Shown in pieces: positions 13,485 through 28,010 of a stretch of DNA of 64,000 nucleotides. The translations under genes were made by a program, and so were the position numbers. Each line of letters starts with the position of its first letter. Positions within the stretch are counted from its first letter, which is position 1. The stretch is from Mya arenaria. Lineage: Eukaryota; Mollusca; Bivalvia; Myida; Myidae. The stretch covers positions 31,149,435 to 31,213,434 of the forward strand of contig NC_069135.1 in assembly GCF_026914265.1 (NCBI RefSeq), in the 5' to 3' direction. Under the pieces are notes generated by a model that was given only the letters and a program-made list of their open reading frames with translations, was not told where the DNA came from and did no database searches.

Positions 13485-13904
13485 ATTGAAAGTTGTTTGT
13501 TTGAGTTTAATTTGATTGAGAAAGTGCTAGTAATCTTGGTAGTATGATCGAAATCAGAAAAAAAAAAATGCGCGTAGTGCAAACATCACACGAGTTTAAA
13601 TTATCTGGAGAAAGGATATGTTGCTCTGATTAGACGTATATTTTTAATTTTGTAAGTATTGATCAATGTTGGAAGGTTATGGTCAGAGTAGTTTAAGCCC
13701 CCCAGAAGACTCGTGTTCGTGTGAATTCATGTTCCCTTTATCGTTAAAGCAATTGTTGTGAGTGTTTGGTCTGTCTATGCTGTTTGTATTTGTGTGTGGG
13801 CTGTTTATACGTTTGTGTCACGTATGCGGTGTCGTTTTGACCCTTGCCTTGTGTCTCTAAACAGGGTTCGTGTTTTGAATCTTGGACTACTGGGCTTGAA
13901 TCTG
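13485..13904. other. Flank of the decayed paralogue
   Basis: The first bases after the propeller end (AAAGTTGTTTG...GAGAAAGTGCT) repeat the 3' flank of the first gene at 1698-1735, confirming that flank and gene were duplicated together. The rest holds nothing I recognise. Confidence 0.5.
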
Positions 13905-14215
13905 TAGTTTTCATTGTATTCTGTGGTATATCCTTTGGGACTGTATCAATGTATGATGATTCTAAACAGCTCATATCAAAAATAGTGTTGACCTATAAAC
14001 TTACCGAACTAACTGTTGTTGAGAATAATATCTATTTATTGTACTTGAAAATATGAACTTTGTGCATAAAATGCCAATGATAGTTCAACGATTGAAAATA
14101 TTGAACGACCAGTTGCGCTTTATTACGACAAAAGAAGCAATGTTTTCAAGTTATTTGCTGATTGAAGGGGATCATCAATATTTTATGCCTTTTGTTTATA
14201 TTTAATCTGAAAGTT
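13905..14215 (+). pseudogene. Fragment of a third copy of the propeller region
   Basis: Short frames read KLTELTVVENNIYLLYLK, then across frame changes NFVHKM and ENIERPVALYYDKRSN. These match PTDVTVDEKNIYICCVN, NCVYKIS and ENIEQPVAICYDKRNN at the end of the intact gene. Only the last fifth or so of the gene is present, with several frame breaks and no B-box. The following flank (14216-14430) matches 2240-2420 behind the first copy. It is the oldest-looking member of a three-copy series. Confidence 0.75.
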
Positions 14216-15357
14216 GTAGTGAGAATTTAAAATACTGAAATTCAAAAATTATAACGTTGTTATGTATATGTTAGTTTAGTGATCGTCTGAAAAAAATCGA
14301 ACTACGTGAGATATGTTGAATGTATATGCACAATGCACGTGTATTATGTATTCAACATTTGTTTGACAATATTTTAAACTATGATAGTAGAATTGAACTA
14401 ATTATTCAAAACGTGATATGTATAGCATTGTTGTAATTGGATAATTAAAGACTGCATTGGGTCTCGTTCTAGCAAATTCAATGACAATATTAATACACGA
14501 ATGGGTTGCGTTCGGTTCATTGGATAGTAAGTTCATGCCACGTTCATGTTTTATCGTATTTTGCTATCCCTACCACTTTAAAGATATTGAATTCCTGTAT
14601 TCGCTATCCAGTCAACGTGACGAGCATTTGCTTTTTCCGTATTTATAGTGTTTATATCGCTTCATTTGCAACAAATCATAAGAGTTTCTGCCCAGAAAAC
14701 ATATTGTGATTAAAAACATATAAAATTCAATATATAGTCAAGATCAACGACGTATGGTTTATGTGTCTGATAATTTCATTAAGCAAATGCATAAGCAAAT
14801 GAAAACAAATAGCAAATCACACAACCATTTGATCACAGCAATAAATCTGACAGCGTGAATATTTAGTGGTGTCGATATTATCTGCAATATAAGATATATC
14901 GTTACTTTATATTCAACTTCGTCAGATACCCAGGGCTTACCCATTCCTTTACTATTGATTCATTGAAACAAATGAAGTTAAAAAATGCAACTAAGGGAAA
15001 CAAGTATTGATATACTACAGTATAATTCCGCATTGTAGTTATTCATACTGAATAATATGTTCCATATATATATAGTTATGCCTGTAGTATTGTATTTCAC
15101 TTGATGCTTGGGTATGAATGAATAAACAAGTAACATCATTTGAGATCTTATGAATCTAACCCGTTCAGCATGTTGTTGTAAGAACTAAACCAACAATGTA
15201 TCAGATCAGTCGTGGGTTATCCGTATTCAAAAATATTAATTCCATAGCTTTATACACATATACAGCAAGCTTAAAAATGGTACATTTGTTCCAAGAATAA
15301 TAATAATTCGTCAAATGCTGTTTCTCAAATATATACATATATACATACATATACATA
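14216..15357. other. Intergenic, nothing coding recognised
   Basis: Flank shared with copy 1 up to about 14430, then AT-rich DNA ending in an (ATACAT)n-like tract just before the Tc1/mariner insertion. Confidence 0.4.
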
Positions 15358-16956
15358 TGCACTAAACAAAATTTCTAAACGTCCACTATATGTTTTATTA
15401 AAATATGTGAATAAAAGAACAAAATCACAAAACTTGTTTAATACACAAGTTTTACACATTTTATTTCAAACATTTGAATAACATTTCATTTCATTAGAAT
15501 AAATAATTCATTGGAAATAACAATGTTAAAGTTAGTCACCCATAAAATCGAAAGTCACAAAGTACTGTCTAGGAGAACGTGTTAAACTCAGTAGCTTGTG
15601 TAACCACCATTTGCAGCGATAACTTCATGGCACCTTGACCTCATTGAAACCACATATCTGTGCACGTAGTTCTGTGGGATAATGTCCCACATCCGACAAA
15701 AAACACGCCAGAGTTCATCGGCATTGTGTTGTTGGGGGCAAAGCCCAAACTTTACTCTTTAACATTTTCTATTTGATTCAGATCTGGGCTTTTTGCTAGA
15801 AAATCTATAACACGAATGTTGTTTGTTGCCAAGCATGTTCTGAGTTCCCCGTGCAACATGACAAGGCGCATTGTATTGCAACAACATCATGCCTCGATTA
15901 CCTTGAATGTGCGGTATCAATACAGGTTGAATAATATCGTTTTGATACCTCAGTGCGTTTAAAATACCATGGATAGGGACAATTGGAGTCTTTGTGTGCA
16001 TGGCCAGACCATCACAGAACCACCGCCGAACTGGTCTGCGTCAATCAAACAACATTCCCTGTTTCGCTCTCCCCTCCGTCGGTAAATGCGGACGCGCCGA
16101 TCTGACCCACTGAGATTCAATCTCGTTTCATCCACAAAAATGGCATTAGCCCAGTCAGCTCTAGTCAACCGTAGATTCCGTCTCGCACATGCTAGCCGTG
16201 CTGCTCTGTGCCCCGCAGTAAGGACAGGAACCATCCGTGGTCGACGGGCGCGAATACCGACGGCCCGGAGCCGGTTGCGGACGGTCTGTGTGCAAATTGG
16301 CCGGTTGGCCGGTTGTGCGTGCGAACGGTCTGCCGTGCCGGTAACGTAGCTGGAGTGAAACGGTTGCGTAGGCTTGGTGGTGAGTTGTTACTCTGCATTT
16401 GGGCCTCCGGTGTATGTCAGCAACACTTCCGGTTCTTCTAAATTTCTCCCACAGCTGACAGATACTCGAGTGTCGCCTATTAAACAGCCGCGCAACCTCA
16501 AATTCATTGATTATTATGCGTTTTTGGTTTAAACAGAACATTTTTGATATTATTTCGCACATTTAATCGGTTAATTGATTTATTAATTTACAAAATTGCT
16601 TAACCCTGCCGAATCGAGGTACCTGCATCAATCATGCCGATGGCCCTTGCCCGTTCTTCAATGGTCATTCTAGCCATTTTTTTTATTTTTTTCGAGTTGA
16701 AAATTCAACATGTATTGCGTTAACATGAAAAAATAGCGATAACTTCATAATCCTCGTGATTCTCGTGCCAAAAAAAACGGAAATTGCACCTACCGTCTCG
16801 CATGGCTAACCTCGACCGTAAGGTGTGATTTTATTTATAAAAATCGATAGAGTACAAGGCATAACGATGTAGTTTCAATTTTCAAGTCGATACATTGTGT
16901 AGTTTTCATATAAATGAATTTCATAAAGTGGACGTTTAGAAATTTTGTTCAGTGTA
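15358..16956 (-). mobile_element. Tc1/mariner DNA transposon, dead copy
   Basis: Ends are inverted: CACTAAACAAAATTTCTAAA at 15360 against the complement of TTTAGAAATTTTGTTCAGTG at 16935-16954, continuing through CGTCCACT. TA lies just outside each end (15356-15357 and 16957-16958), the target site of this superfamily. The element is 1599 bp, a normal length for the group. It holds remains of one minus-strand transposase gene. Confidence 0.9.
15700..16677 (-). pseudogene. Tc1/mariner transposase remnant
   Basis: It starts MARMTIEERARAIGMIDAG at 16677. About 100 bp of AT-rich sequence then interrupts the helix-turn-helix, after which EVARLFNRRHSSICQLWEKF and RRTGSVADIHRRP continue. The catalytic region is split over frames: FVDETRLNLSGSDRR holds the first Asp. 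The second motif reads QYNAPCHVAR where the family has QDNA, so the second catalytic Asp is Tyr. SPDLNQIEN carries the acidic third residue. Frame changes lie near 16200 and 15980. The family cuts and pastes DNA at TA; this copy cannot be active. Confidence 0.9.
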
Positions 16957-17406
16957 TATACAGTCGGCATTCGATAATGAAGGAAGACATGTTTTATCAC
17001 AGTTTACATGCAATCAGCATACAGTAACAAAAGTGCGTGTCTTTGAAATGTAAAGCTATACAAAGCAAAGCAGCCGTTGAAAAAATCAATAGTACAGAAT
17101 ACCCATTTAAGATATATATATTATGTTGAATTAAAAAAGAGCAAAATTATAACACTACCTTTACAAACATGTCATTGTAAGGGAAGTAGCCGTGACTCAA
17201 AGAACAATAAAAAATAAGTTTAACGTAACCCTACAATAGTGTAAAATAACCCTGACACGCATTTATTATATTTTTTATTTTCTGTATTCTATCAACGATG
17301 AAGCTAAATAATTGTCTATAATATAAATAATCATCCATAATTTCGCCCCTGAAATTCTTTAATCATAAAGATAAAATAAAAACATTCTGGCAAACACGTC
17401 AATGTA

Positions 17407-17441
17407 GTCACGTGATCCTTCCTTCAAAATCTCACTTCCGG
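17407..17441 (+). promoter_or_regulatory. E-box and ETS-like sites upstream of SEC61A
   Basis: GTCACGTGAT at 17407-17416 is a CACGTG E-box, and CACTTCCGG at 17433-17441 is an ETS-type site. Both lie 90-125 bp before the ATG, a usual place for a TATA-less housekeeping promoter. No complete ER-stress element was found nearby. Confidence 0.4.
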
Positions 17442-17530
17442 CTGTACACAGGACCAAGTGATCAGGGAAGAAAAGTCCCTGATTTATATTAAATAACTGA
17501 GGACAACAGGGTGCAGACCCTTTTGACAAG

Positions 17531-22046
<4,516 letters not shown>

Positions 22047-22652
22047 ACATGACCCTCCTAGTGTAGCTTATAGACATTTAAATTATAAATTTGTGTTTTA
22101 TCAGTTTCCAAACATTAATGTTGGCAATGTTTATGCATTGAAATATATTATTGAAATTAATTTTTTGGATCTACCAATGAACTGGTTTGTGAAGTATAAG
22201 ACGTGAAAATGGACATAGATCGTGCATCAGAATTGAATTCATTCCTTGTTTGTATAGTTAATTGATGGTTGAATGGTTGTAGATTGGAAACTGATGAACA
22301 TGTTTCTCATTTTGGAATGATGTAAATTTTATGCGATGTAAGTTTTACTTGTTAATTCTTAACTGTTGTGTTGAATGTTCTACATGTCTGGTATATATGG
22401 TTCGTCGATCACATTCATTTATTCACTAGTCACAAAATAGGCTGACCAGTTCATTACTAATATCATTGTACATGTGTAGAATAAAATGACCCAAAGTCAG
22501 GAATTCATGTAAAATTTTCAGACAGTTCATTTCAATATTTAAGTAGTCTAAAAGAAAAATTAAGATATAATGTTGAATTTTTAGTGCTAATTTACAGGTA
22601 TATGCCATTTTTGCATTATTGGAAAGTGTGAATACTTTTTGTACAGCTGACA

Positions 22653-22763
22653 AATAAAAATTGTATTATAGCATTCATTCCCCATTTGTTCAAATTGATC
22701 TGTTGTGGTCGGAAGTGAGTTGTTTTTACTTGACTATATTGTTTAGGGTCTTGAGGCAATAAA
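22653..22763 (+). terminator. Candidate polyadenylation signals of SEC61A
   Basis: AATAAA at 22653-22658 and again at 22758-22763, about 610 and 710 bp after the stop. Either could define the 3' end; the UTR between the stop and these sites has no open frame of note. Confidence 0.5.
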
Positions 22764-24509
22764 GTATGTAATATAATAGACAAGTGACAATTCATATAAT
22801 TTCAAGACAAGTTGAAGGGGCCTGAAGCCATTTTAGTTATGGTATTGTCATGATGATCGATGGATTGACAGGCTAGACAAGTGTGAGAAGATGGTTCAAA
22901 AGATAAAGCTTTTAAGATGTACTTACTGTTTAAATTATTGACACATTTCGCTGTAAAGCTATCAATGAATTATAATTTATTGGGAAAAAAATATGACACA
23001 CGAGTTTTTCCCTCCCAAAAAAAGATATTTGTGTAGTATGCCCAGGTTTATGGATTTTATATGTAATATAGAAAATTGAAAAATGAATAAAAATATACAA
23101 ACAAATTTTGTTTTGTGTTTTTTGTGGTAAAAGTAGTAGTATGAAACATTGACTAGTTATTTCGTTAGAAAAGATTAAACCTCCATATCAATGCTATCTT
23201 GTAATCAATAGATTAAAATGTTCTGTAATTAATGACAAGAAATTGAAAAGGTTTGGGTGAAACTTTGAACTATCGTACACTTTAAATACCAATGTTCAGA
23301 TTGACATAGCCCTGTAAAAAAATAATGTGCGAGTCGTTTTAATATAGGGAAACGACTTATTAAGTAGAAAGTTCAAGAGACTATTTAAATTGGTAAATGT
23401 GTACTGTCAAATAATTTGTGCAATATAAAGAAAATGATTATAACACAATATGTTGTATATAGAAACATAATTGAGCTCTTGCAACTTGAAAACCCTTCGG
23501 GTCCGGTGGAAACTAGTGTCTGTGAATATGTTGGCTATGAATCACAACACAATACGACCTGTAAATCCAAATATCAAACTCCAAAGCATTCGCTTAGGGT
23601 TCTCGACCAAGTTCTTTATCATTTTCCGAAAGTCATGGGTTTTTTTAAATATTTGTCGTAAAACATTTAATCACTACTTTAAAAGTTTAGATAAACCATG
23701 TCATTTTTTTCAATAATGGCCGGTACAGGCTACCTTTATCATCGGTGAGCGATTCTAATTCAGAACACCCAAAACTCAAACAGAGCTTTCAAGAAGATAT
23801 GTCGAATTATATACGTTTTGTACTAAATACTGTATTTTCAAGTATTGTGTTTGATGTTACCAGACTCACTGAGCCGGAGAGGCTGGGTTTCGTACTGGAT
23901 TTTTAACAATGAGCATTATATATCTACTCTGCAAAGTGTGGCATTGAAATCTATGCGTTGATTTCAATGGGGTATTTGATGGATCGACACCACAAACTGT
24001 TCGCACGTGATGGAAATGGGGTTGAAGCATCCATGACTGAAACTGTGCAGATTTTAAAATACAAAGGGACATAAGCATGAAGATATTTTTCATTTATCCA
24101 TAAATAGGTTGTCACCCTTTTTAGGTTGAATAAGGCTGCCCCAATCGGAACTCCTCGGCTAGTATCAAGATATATCTCGAAGCTTGCCGGAGATGGCCGA
24201 GTTGTTACGATTGAGGCTGCCCTACATCCGCGTTTTAAATAGTGGCATTTTGTTTCTGGGAATTTTTATTCAATCTTCTTATAACCTTTCAAGTGTGTCT
24301 GAGAAAGAGGCGCTTATGTTATGTACTATTTGGCACTTATATATTATTCTAAGAAGATTTCCTCTTTATGTTGAAATAAGCAATCATGTCACTGTTTTAT
24401 CATGACCCTTGGTTTGTTCAGTCGCGGGGTTTGTTTACATATGTTCAGTCGTGGACCGATATCGGTCACATATGTTAAATAATAAAATATACATATAAAA
24501 ATCAAATAT
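22764..24509. other. Intergenic between two convergent genes
   Basis: AT-rich DNA with short frames on both strands that show no domain and no credible splice partners. A further AATAAA is near 23087. The frame at 23416-23661 contains no recognisable motif. Confidence 0.4.
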
Positions 24510-24525
24510 TTTATTCAAAACAATG

Positions 24526-25620
24526 TTATTCCTCTGAAATATCTCTTTTGCCGCAAACACACAGGCCAAACAAAGAGTTTCTTATTTTGTCAACAATTCT
24601 TTTCTTCTTCTGTTTTGGAGCAACTTTGCCCGTGATATTATCATTGGTTTCAACCTCGACAAAGTCATCATTGTCTTCAAATGCGATTTCATCATGTACT
24701 ATACGTAAGTTTTCCTTCGTTAAATTGATACTATTTAAATCAAATGGCTGCATTTCATTTTCGTCTGAGCCTGTAGATGTGAAATCTTTGTTTTCCAATG
24801 CATACATAATTTCTTCAGGTCCAGATGACTTCTTATTTTCTTTTGCTGGGGCTTTCCACCCGTCTTGCTGAACTCCACCAATGTTTGTGCTAGCAGATTC
24901 CAACCCTATACGTTCATGGATACCGGTAGGTGACTTGGCTGCAACGTGCAACTCATTTGCTCGTTTTCATAATCGGCTCTATCCAAAACTCGACACGAGA
25001 ACTTTGAAAATCTGGCACCTCAAAGAGTTGAACGCTCTCAGCGTCCTTAAGGTTTGCGATGTCGAACTTTTCTGTCGGTGCACCAATGTGGAGAAGTGAG
25101 CGCAGATCGATTCCTGACGGCTTTGGCGGCGTAAATTTCGGAAGGAGCGGCTGAATGGACTGACAAACCACCTCGGACTTTGGGCGGACACGGCTCACTG
25201 CCTCGCTCTTCCAACTGTCGGGATGTTGCGGGATCTCTTGGTCTGAAGCGATTAACATTATATGGTTACTTGATAAACCTTACATGTATTACATACTGCA
25301 CTGAAATTAAAAAGCGCGTGTTAAGCAAAATAGTAAATGAAGACAATCCGGGTGGTGGTTTTTTTATTATAAATAAATTGATAATTAAACAAACCTTTCT
25401 TCCGAATTAGCTGTGGATGCTTTTTCCATGCAAATTCGTCTACCACCAACTCCTCGTAGACTTTATTCTTTGTCTGCTCCCGGAGCGTTCTTCGTACCAT
25501 CTCTTCTTTCTGTATCAGTTCTTGCAGTTTGAATTCTTGCTTAATTCTTGATGCAAACTCTTCGAAATCGTCGGCGTTTCGCAGCCTCCCGGTGTAATAC
25601 AAGGAGTTAGTGATGCTCAT
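24526..25620 (-). CDS. Unknown protein, two exons, one frame break
   Basis: I do not recognise the family. Exon 1 (25620-25395) encodes MSITNSLYYTGRLRNADDFE and ends at AAAG|GTTTGT. Exon 2 starts at 25242 after CGCTTCAG and joins in phase (KK-D-QEIPQHP). The exon 1 product is helical and charged (FEEFASRIKQEFKLQEL...). The rest is acidic and polar, ending with a basic KQKKKR stretch and CVCGKRDISEE. The exon 2 frame stops at 24953-24955, while a second long frame covers 24951-24526. Skipping one A of the AAAA run at 24963-24966 links them as PIMKRANELHVAAK and gives about 313 residues. No good splice pair does this. A one-base assembly error or a true disabling change are both possible. AATAAA on this strand sits at 24515-24510. 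Confidence 0.65.
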
Positions 25621-25701
25621 ATTTCAAAATAACACAGGATAAATGCTTTTAAAGCTGTATAGCTACAATTAAGCTATGGCGAATATGTGCTTCTATGACA
25701 A

Positions 25702-25738
25702 TGACGTTACTAGACGTCACATAGTAAGCGTTACGTCA
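25702..25738 (-). promoter_or_regulatory. Cluster of three CRE-type TGACGT cores
   Basis: TGACGT occurs at 25702-25707 (plus strand) and as ACGTCA at 25714-25719 and 25733-25738, all 80-120 bp upstream of the minus-strand ATG at 25620. Three cores in 37 bp suggest CREB/ATF control of that gene; this is inference from motif density. Confidence 0.4.
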
Positions 25739-26275
25739 TAAGACCCTTGTATCATAGCCAATCAAAAAGATCGGACGCAGATATAATCATTGTACATACA
25801 ACTGAGGTTGCATTATTGTGAAATTTGACTGAAATCTCACACATGTAGAAGTAACTCATAAACTGCCGTTAGAGTACAGACTTGTTTGTCAGCGAGGCAA
25901 TTTAAGAACCCTTTTACCATTGATCTTACTTCTTTAAATTTTCGTTCACCTCTTTCAAAATGTTGAACATATCATGGGAGGTCACAGGTTATGTCGTGAA
26001 AATGTTTCGCAGTTATGACTCTAGCTTAAGTACACCATACAATCAGGCCATTTCAAAAGCGAAAAAGACTACAATGTAGCTGCATGGGCAGGAATTGGAC
26101 AAGGCAGAAAAGGTTATTAGGCCGAGTTGACCCGACACCCTTGATTATCCGAACCTTGATTATCATTATCGATACTATACTCACAGCAAAGTCCTATGGA
26201 TAATTGAGCTAAAGGTCTGTAAACATATTAAAGAATATACAGAAAATAAAAGGTCATGTTGACGTTAGTTACACT

Positions 26276-26895
26276 AATGAGCGGTCAGGTCGAGTCTGCC
26301 ATAGTGAAAAATCGTCAAAAGACTCGTTGACGGCCAGGTGCACTAATGATGAGGTATATAAAGAAGAAATCCAAAAGAAATGCGCCTACGGAGCGGGAGG
26401 TCGTGGGTTCGATCCCGGGCCGCGTCATACCGAAAGACGTTAAAAGTTGGTACAAGTAGCTCCCTTGCCTGGCGCTCGGCATCTTAAGGGTAGTATTGGA
26501 ATAGTGGTGTACTCAGTACTGGTTCAACCCAGGAAAGTTGAATCCCGTGTATCGGTGCTTTACACCGAGCACATTTCAGAAGCAAGCGGTCTCTTCGCAA
26601 AGAGCTAGGGTATCTCTTGTCATGATCTCACTCTGTTTCTTCAAGTCTTCCAATGTCTGGATTTGACTGCGTACGTATTGCTGTCACTTCTATCTCATGT
26701 CACCCAGTATGGCATTTTAGGTGGAACGCGACTATGAACGAATTTTCGAGTTACTGTCTGAAAATTGGTATACGAATAGAAGAGCATTAGTCCACCTAAA
26801 TGGCCGTCAACCAGTCTTTTGACGATTTTTAGACTATGGCAGACTGGTGACATGAAATGTCAAAATAATAAAAAAGTATCCCTGATCGCTCATTA
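26276..26895. mobile_element. Foldback element with a nested SINE
   Basis: 26294-26350 (AGTCTGCCATAGT ... GCACTAATG) pairs inversely with 26785-26846, and the outer AATGAGCGGTCAGG (26276) pairs with CCTGATCGCTCATT (26882). The arms share AAAATCGTCAAAAGACT and GTTGACGGCCA. The central part includes the tRNA-derived SINE at 26381-26590. No coding capacity. Confidence 0.7.
26381..26590 (+). mobile_element. tRNA-derived SINE, 5' truncated
   Basis: A good pol III B box, GGTTCGATCC, lies at 26406-26415 within TCGTGGGTTCGATCCCGGGC. It is followed by a body (AGTAGCTCCCTTGCCTGGCG, then CGGCATCTTAAGGG) of the conserved core type seen in invertebrate SINEs. The A box is not clear, so the 5' end seems lost. 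Right limit approximate. Confidence 0.7.
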
Positions 26896-27204
26896 TTGTA
26901 GCTAAGAAGAGCATATGCCCAGTTAGGAACTGTTTTTACTTTTTCAATATTCAAAACAGTTTTGAAACTACGACTCTTCAAAGTATACCACTGACGTCAA
27001 TTTTGGAACGTCTGTCATATTTTTTGCGTTCCAGCTACAATAACCGATAGTTTCATCAATTCTTCGTTTACCGCTATGAAATTTCAACCTCAAGTGCGTC
27101 TTGTGAAAACGTTCACGCACATGTATATATTTTCTTTCTCTTGTTTTACGTTTATTATTTTAAATTCGTCTATAACGTCATTTTTCGCGGGGAAAAACGG
27201 CGTC

Positions 27205-27406
27205 GTCAAGCCATAATGCAGCCAATGTTGTTGAGTTTATAAAGTTCTGCTCGCGCCCTCGTGATAATGGCTGCATTATGGCTTGACCCCGTCACATCCC
27301 CATGTGTGACTTAAACAGAATTTTGAAGCCAAAGGGGGAGTTTTACTCCCATTGGTTGATGGGATATATGCAGCCAATGGGCGCGGGCAGACCTTGATAA
27401 ACTCAA
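27205..27406. repeat. Nested inverted repeats
   Basis: Perfect 20 bp arms at 27205-27224 and 27268-27287 (GTCAAGCCATAATGCAGCCA and its inverse). The loop segment 27231-27258 (TTGAGTTTATAAAG...GCGCCC) also has an inverse partner at 27379-27406. The same GCAGCCAATG word recurs beside both. MITE-like, non-coding. Confidence 0.65.
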
Positions 27407-27924
27407 ATAAACAAACGAAATGCATTTGGAACCACATCGTTTGTACCGTAGTTCCCTATACGTGTTTCCGAGGTAAACACTTGTAAAGGGAGACTAATCC
27501 GTTTGTCAACGAGTTGTTGCAAGTTCCAATTCGTAAACATTGTGTTTATTTTGGTGAATCTGTCACAATTTTAACCATATAATACATGCGGAGCCGACGG
27601 TGGAATCTGTGTCGTTAATTAAATAGTGTAGGTATTTGTACTTATTGGTGCCCTTCCTGTTTATTTTAGTGTTACACTAGATTGTATTAGATAAAACATT
27701 TCGGATAGAAGATTTCGGACAAAGAGTGACAGATGTTTTCTGGTCTTGTATTTTCCTAACATTCGACATGTTCTCTATTTGAATGTTTATCTTTTTTTCT
27801 AGGATACCTTTGTAACTGAAACATTTTCAATGAAATAAATTAAAAGTGTATGTAGGTCAATCTTCAAAAAAGGAGAATTTCCATAGATGGTAAAGTTGTC
27901 AGGACATTACGGACCAGACATAAC

Positions 27925-28010
27925 GGGCCATATTTGAGAACATTACGGGCGATATTTAGGGACATTTCGGGCCATATTTGTGACCATAATGGGCCATGAT
28001 TTATAATTAT
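27925..28010. repeat. 22 bp tandem repeat, four units
   Basis: Units begin GGGCCATATTTG or close variants at 27925, 27947, 27969 and 27991, exactly 22 bp apart, with one degenerate unit before them. Confidence 0.75.

Noticed and set aside
16086-16441. Plus-strand Arg/Cys-rich frames of 77-87 residues
   Set aside because: Antisense shadows of the Tc1/mariner transposase remnant.
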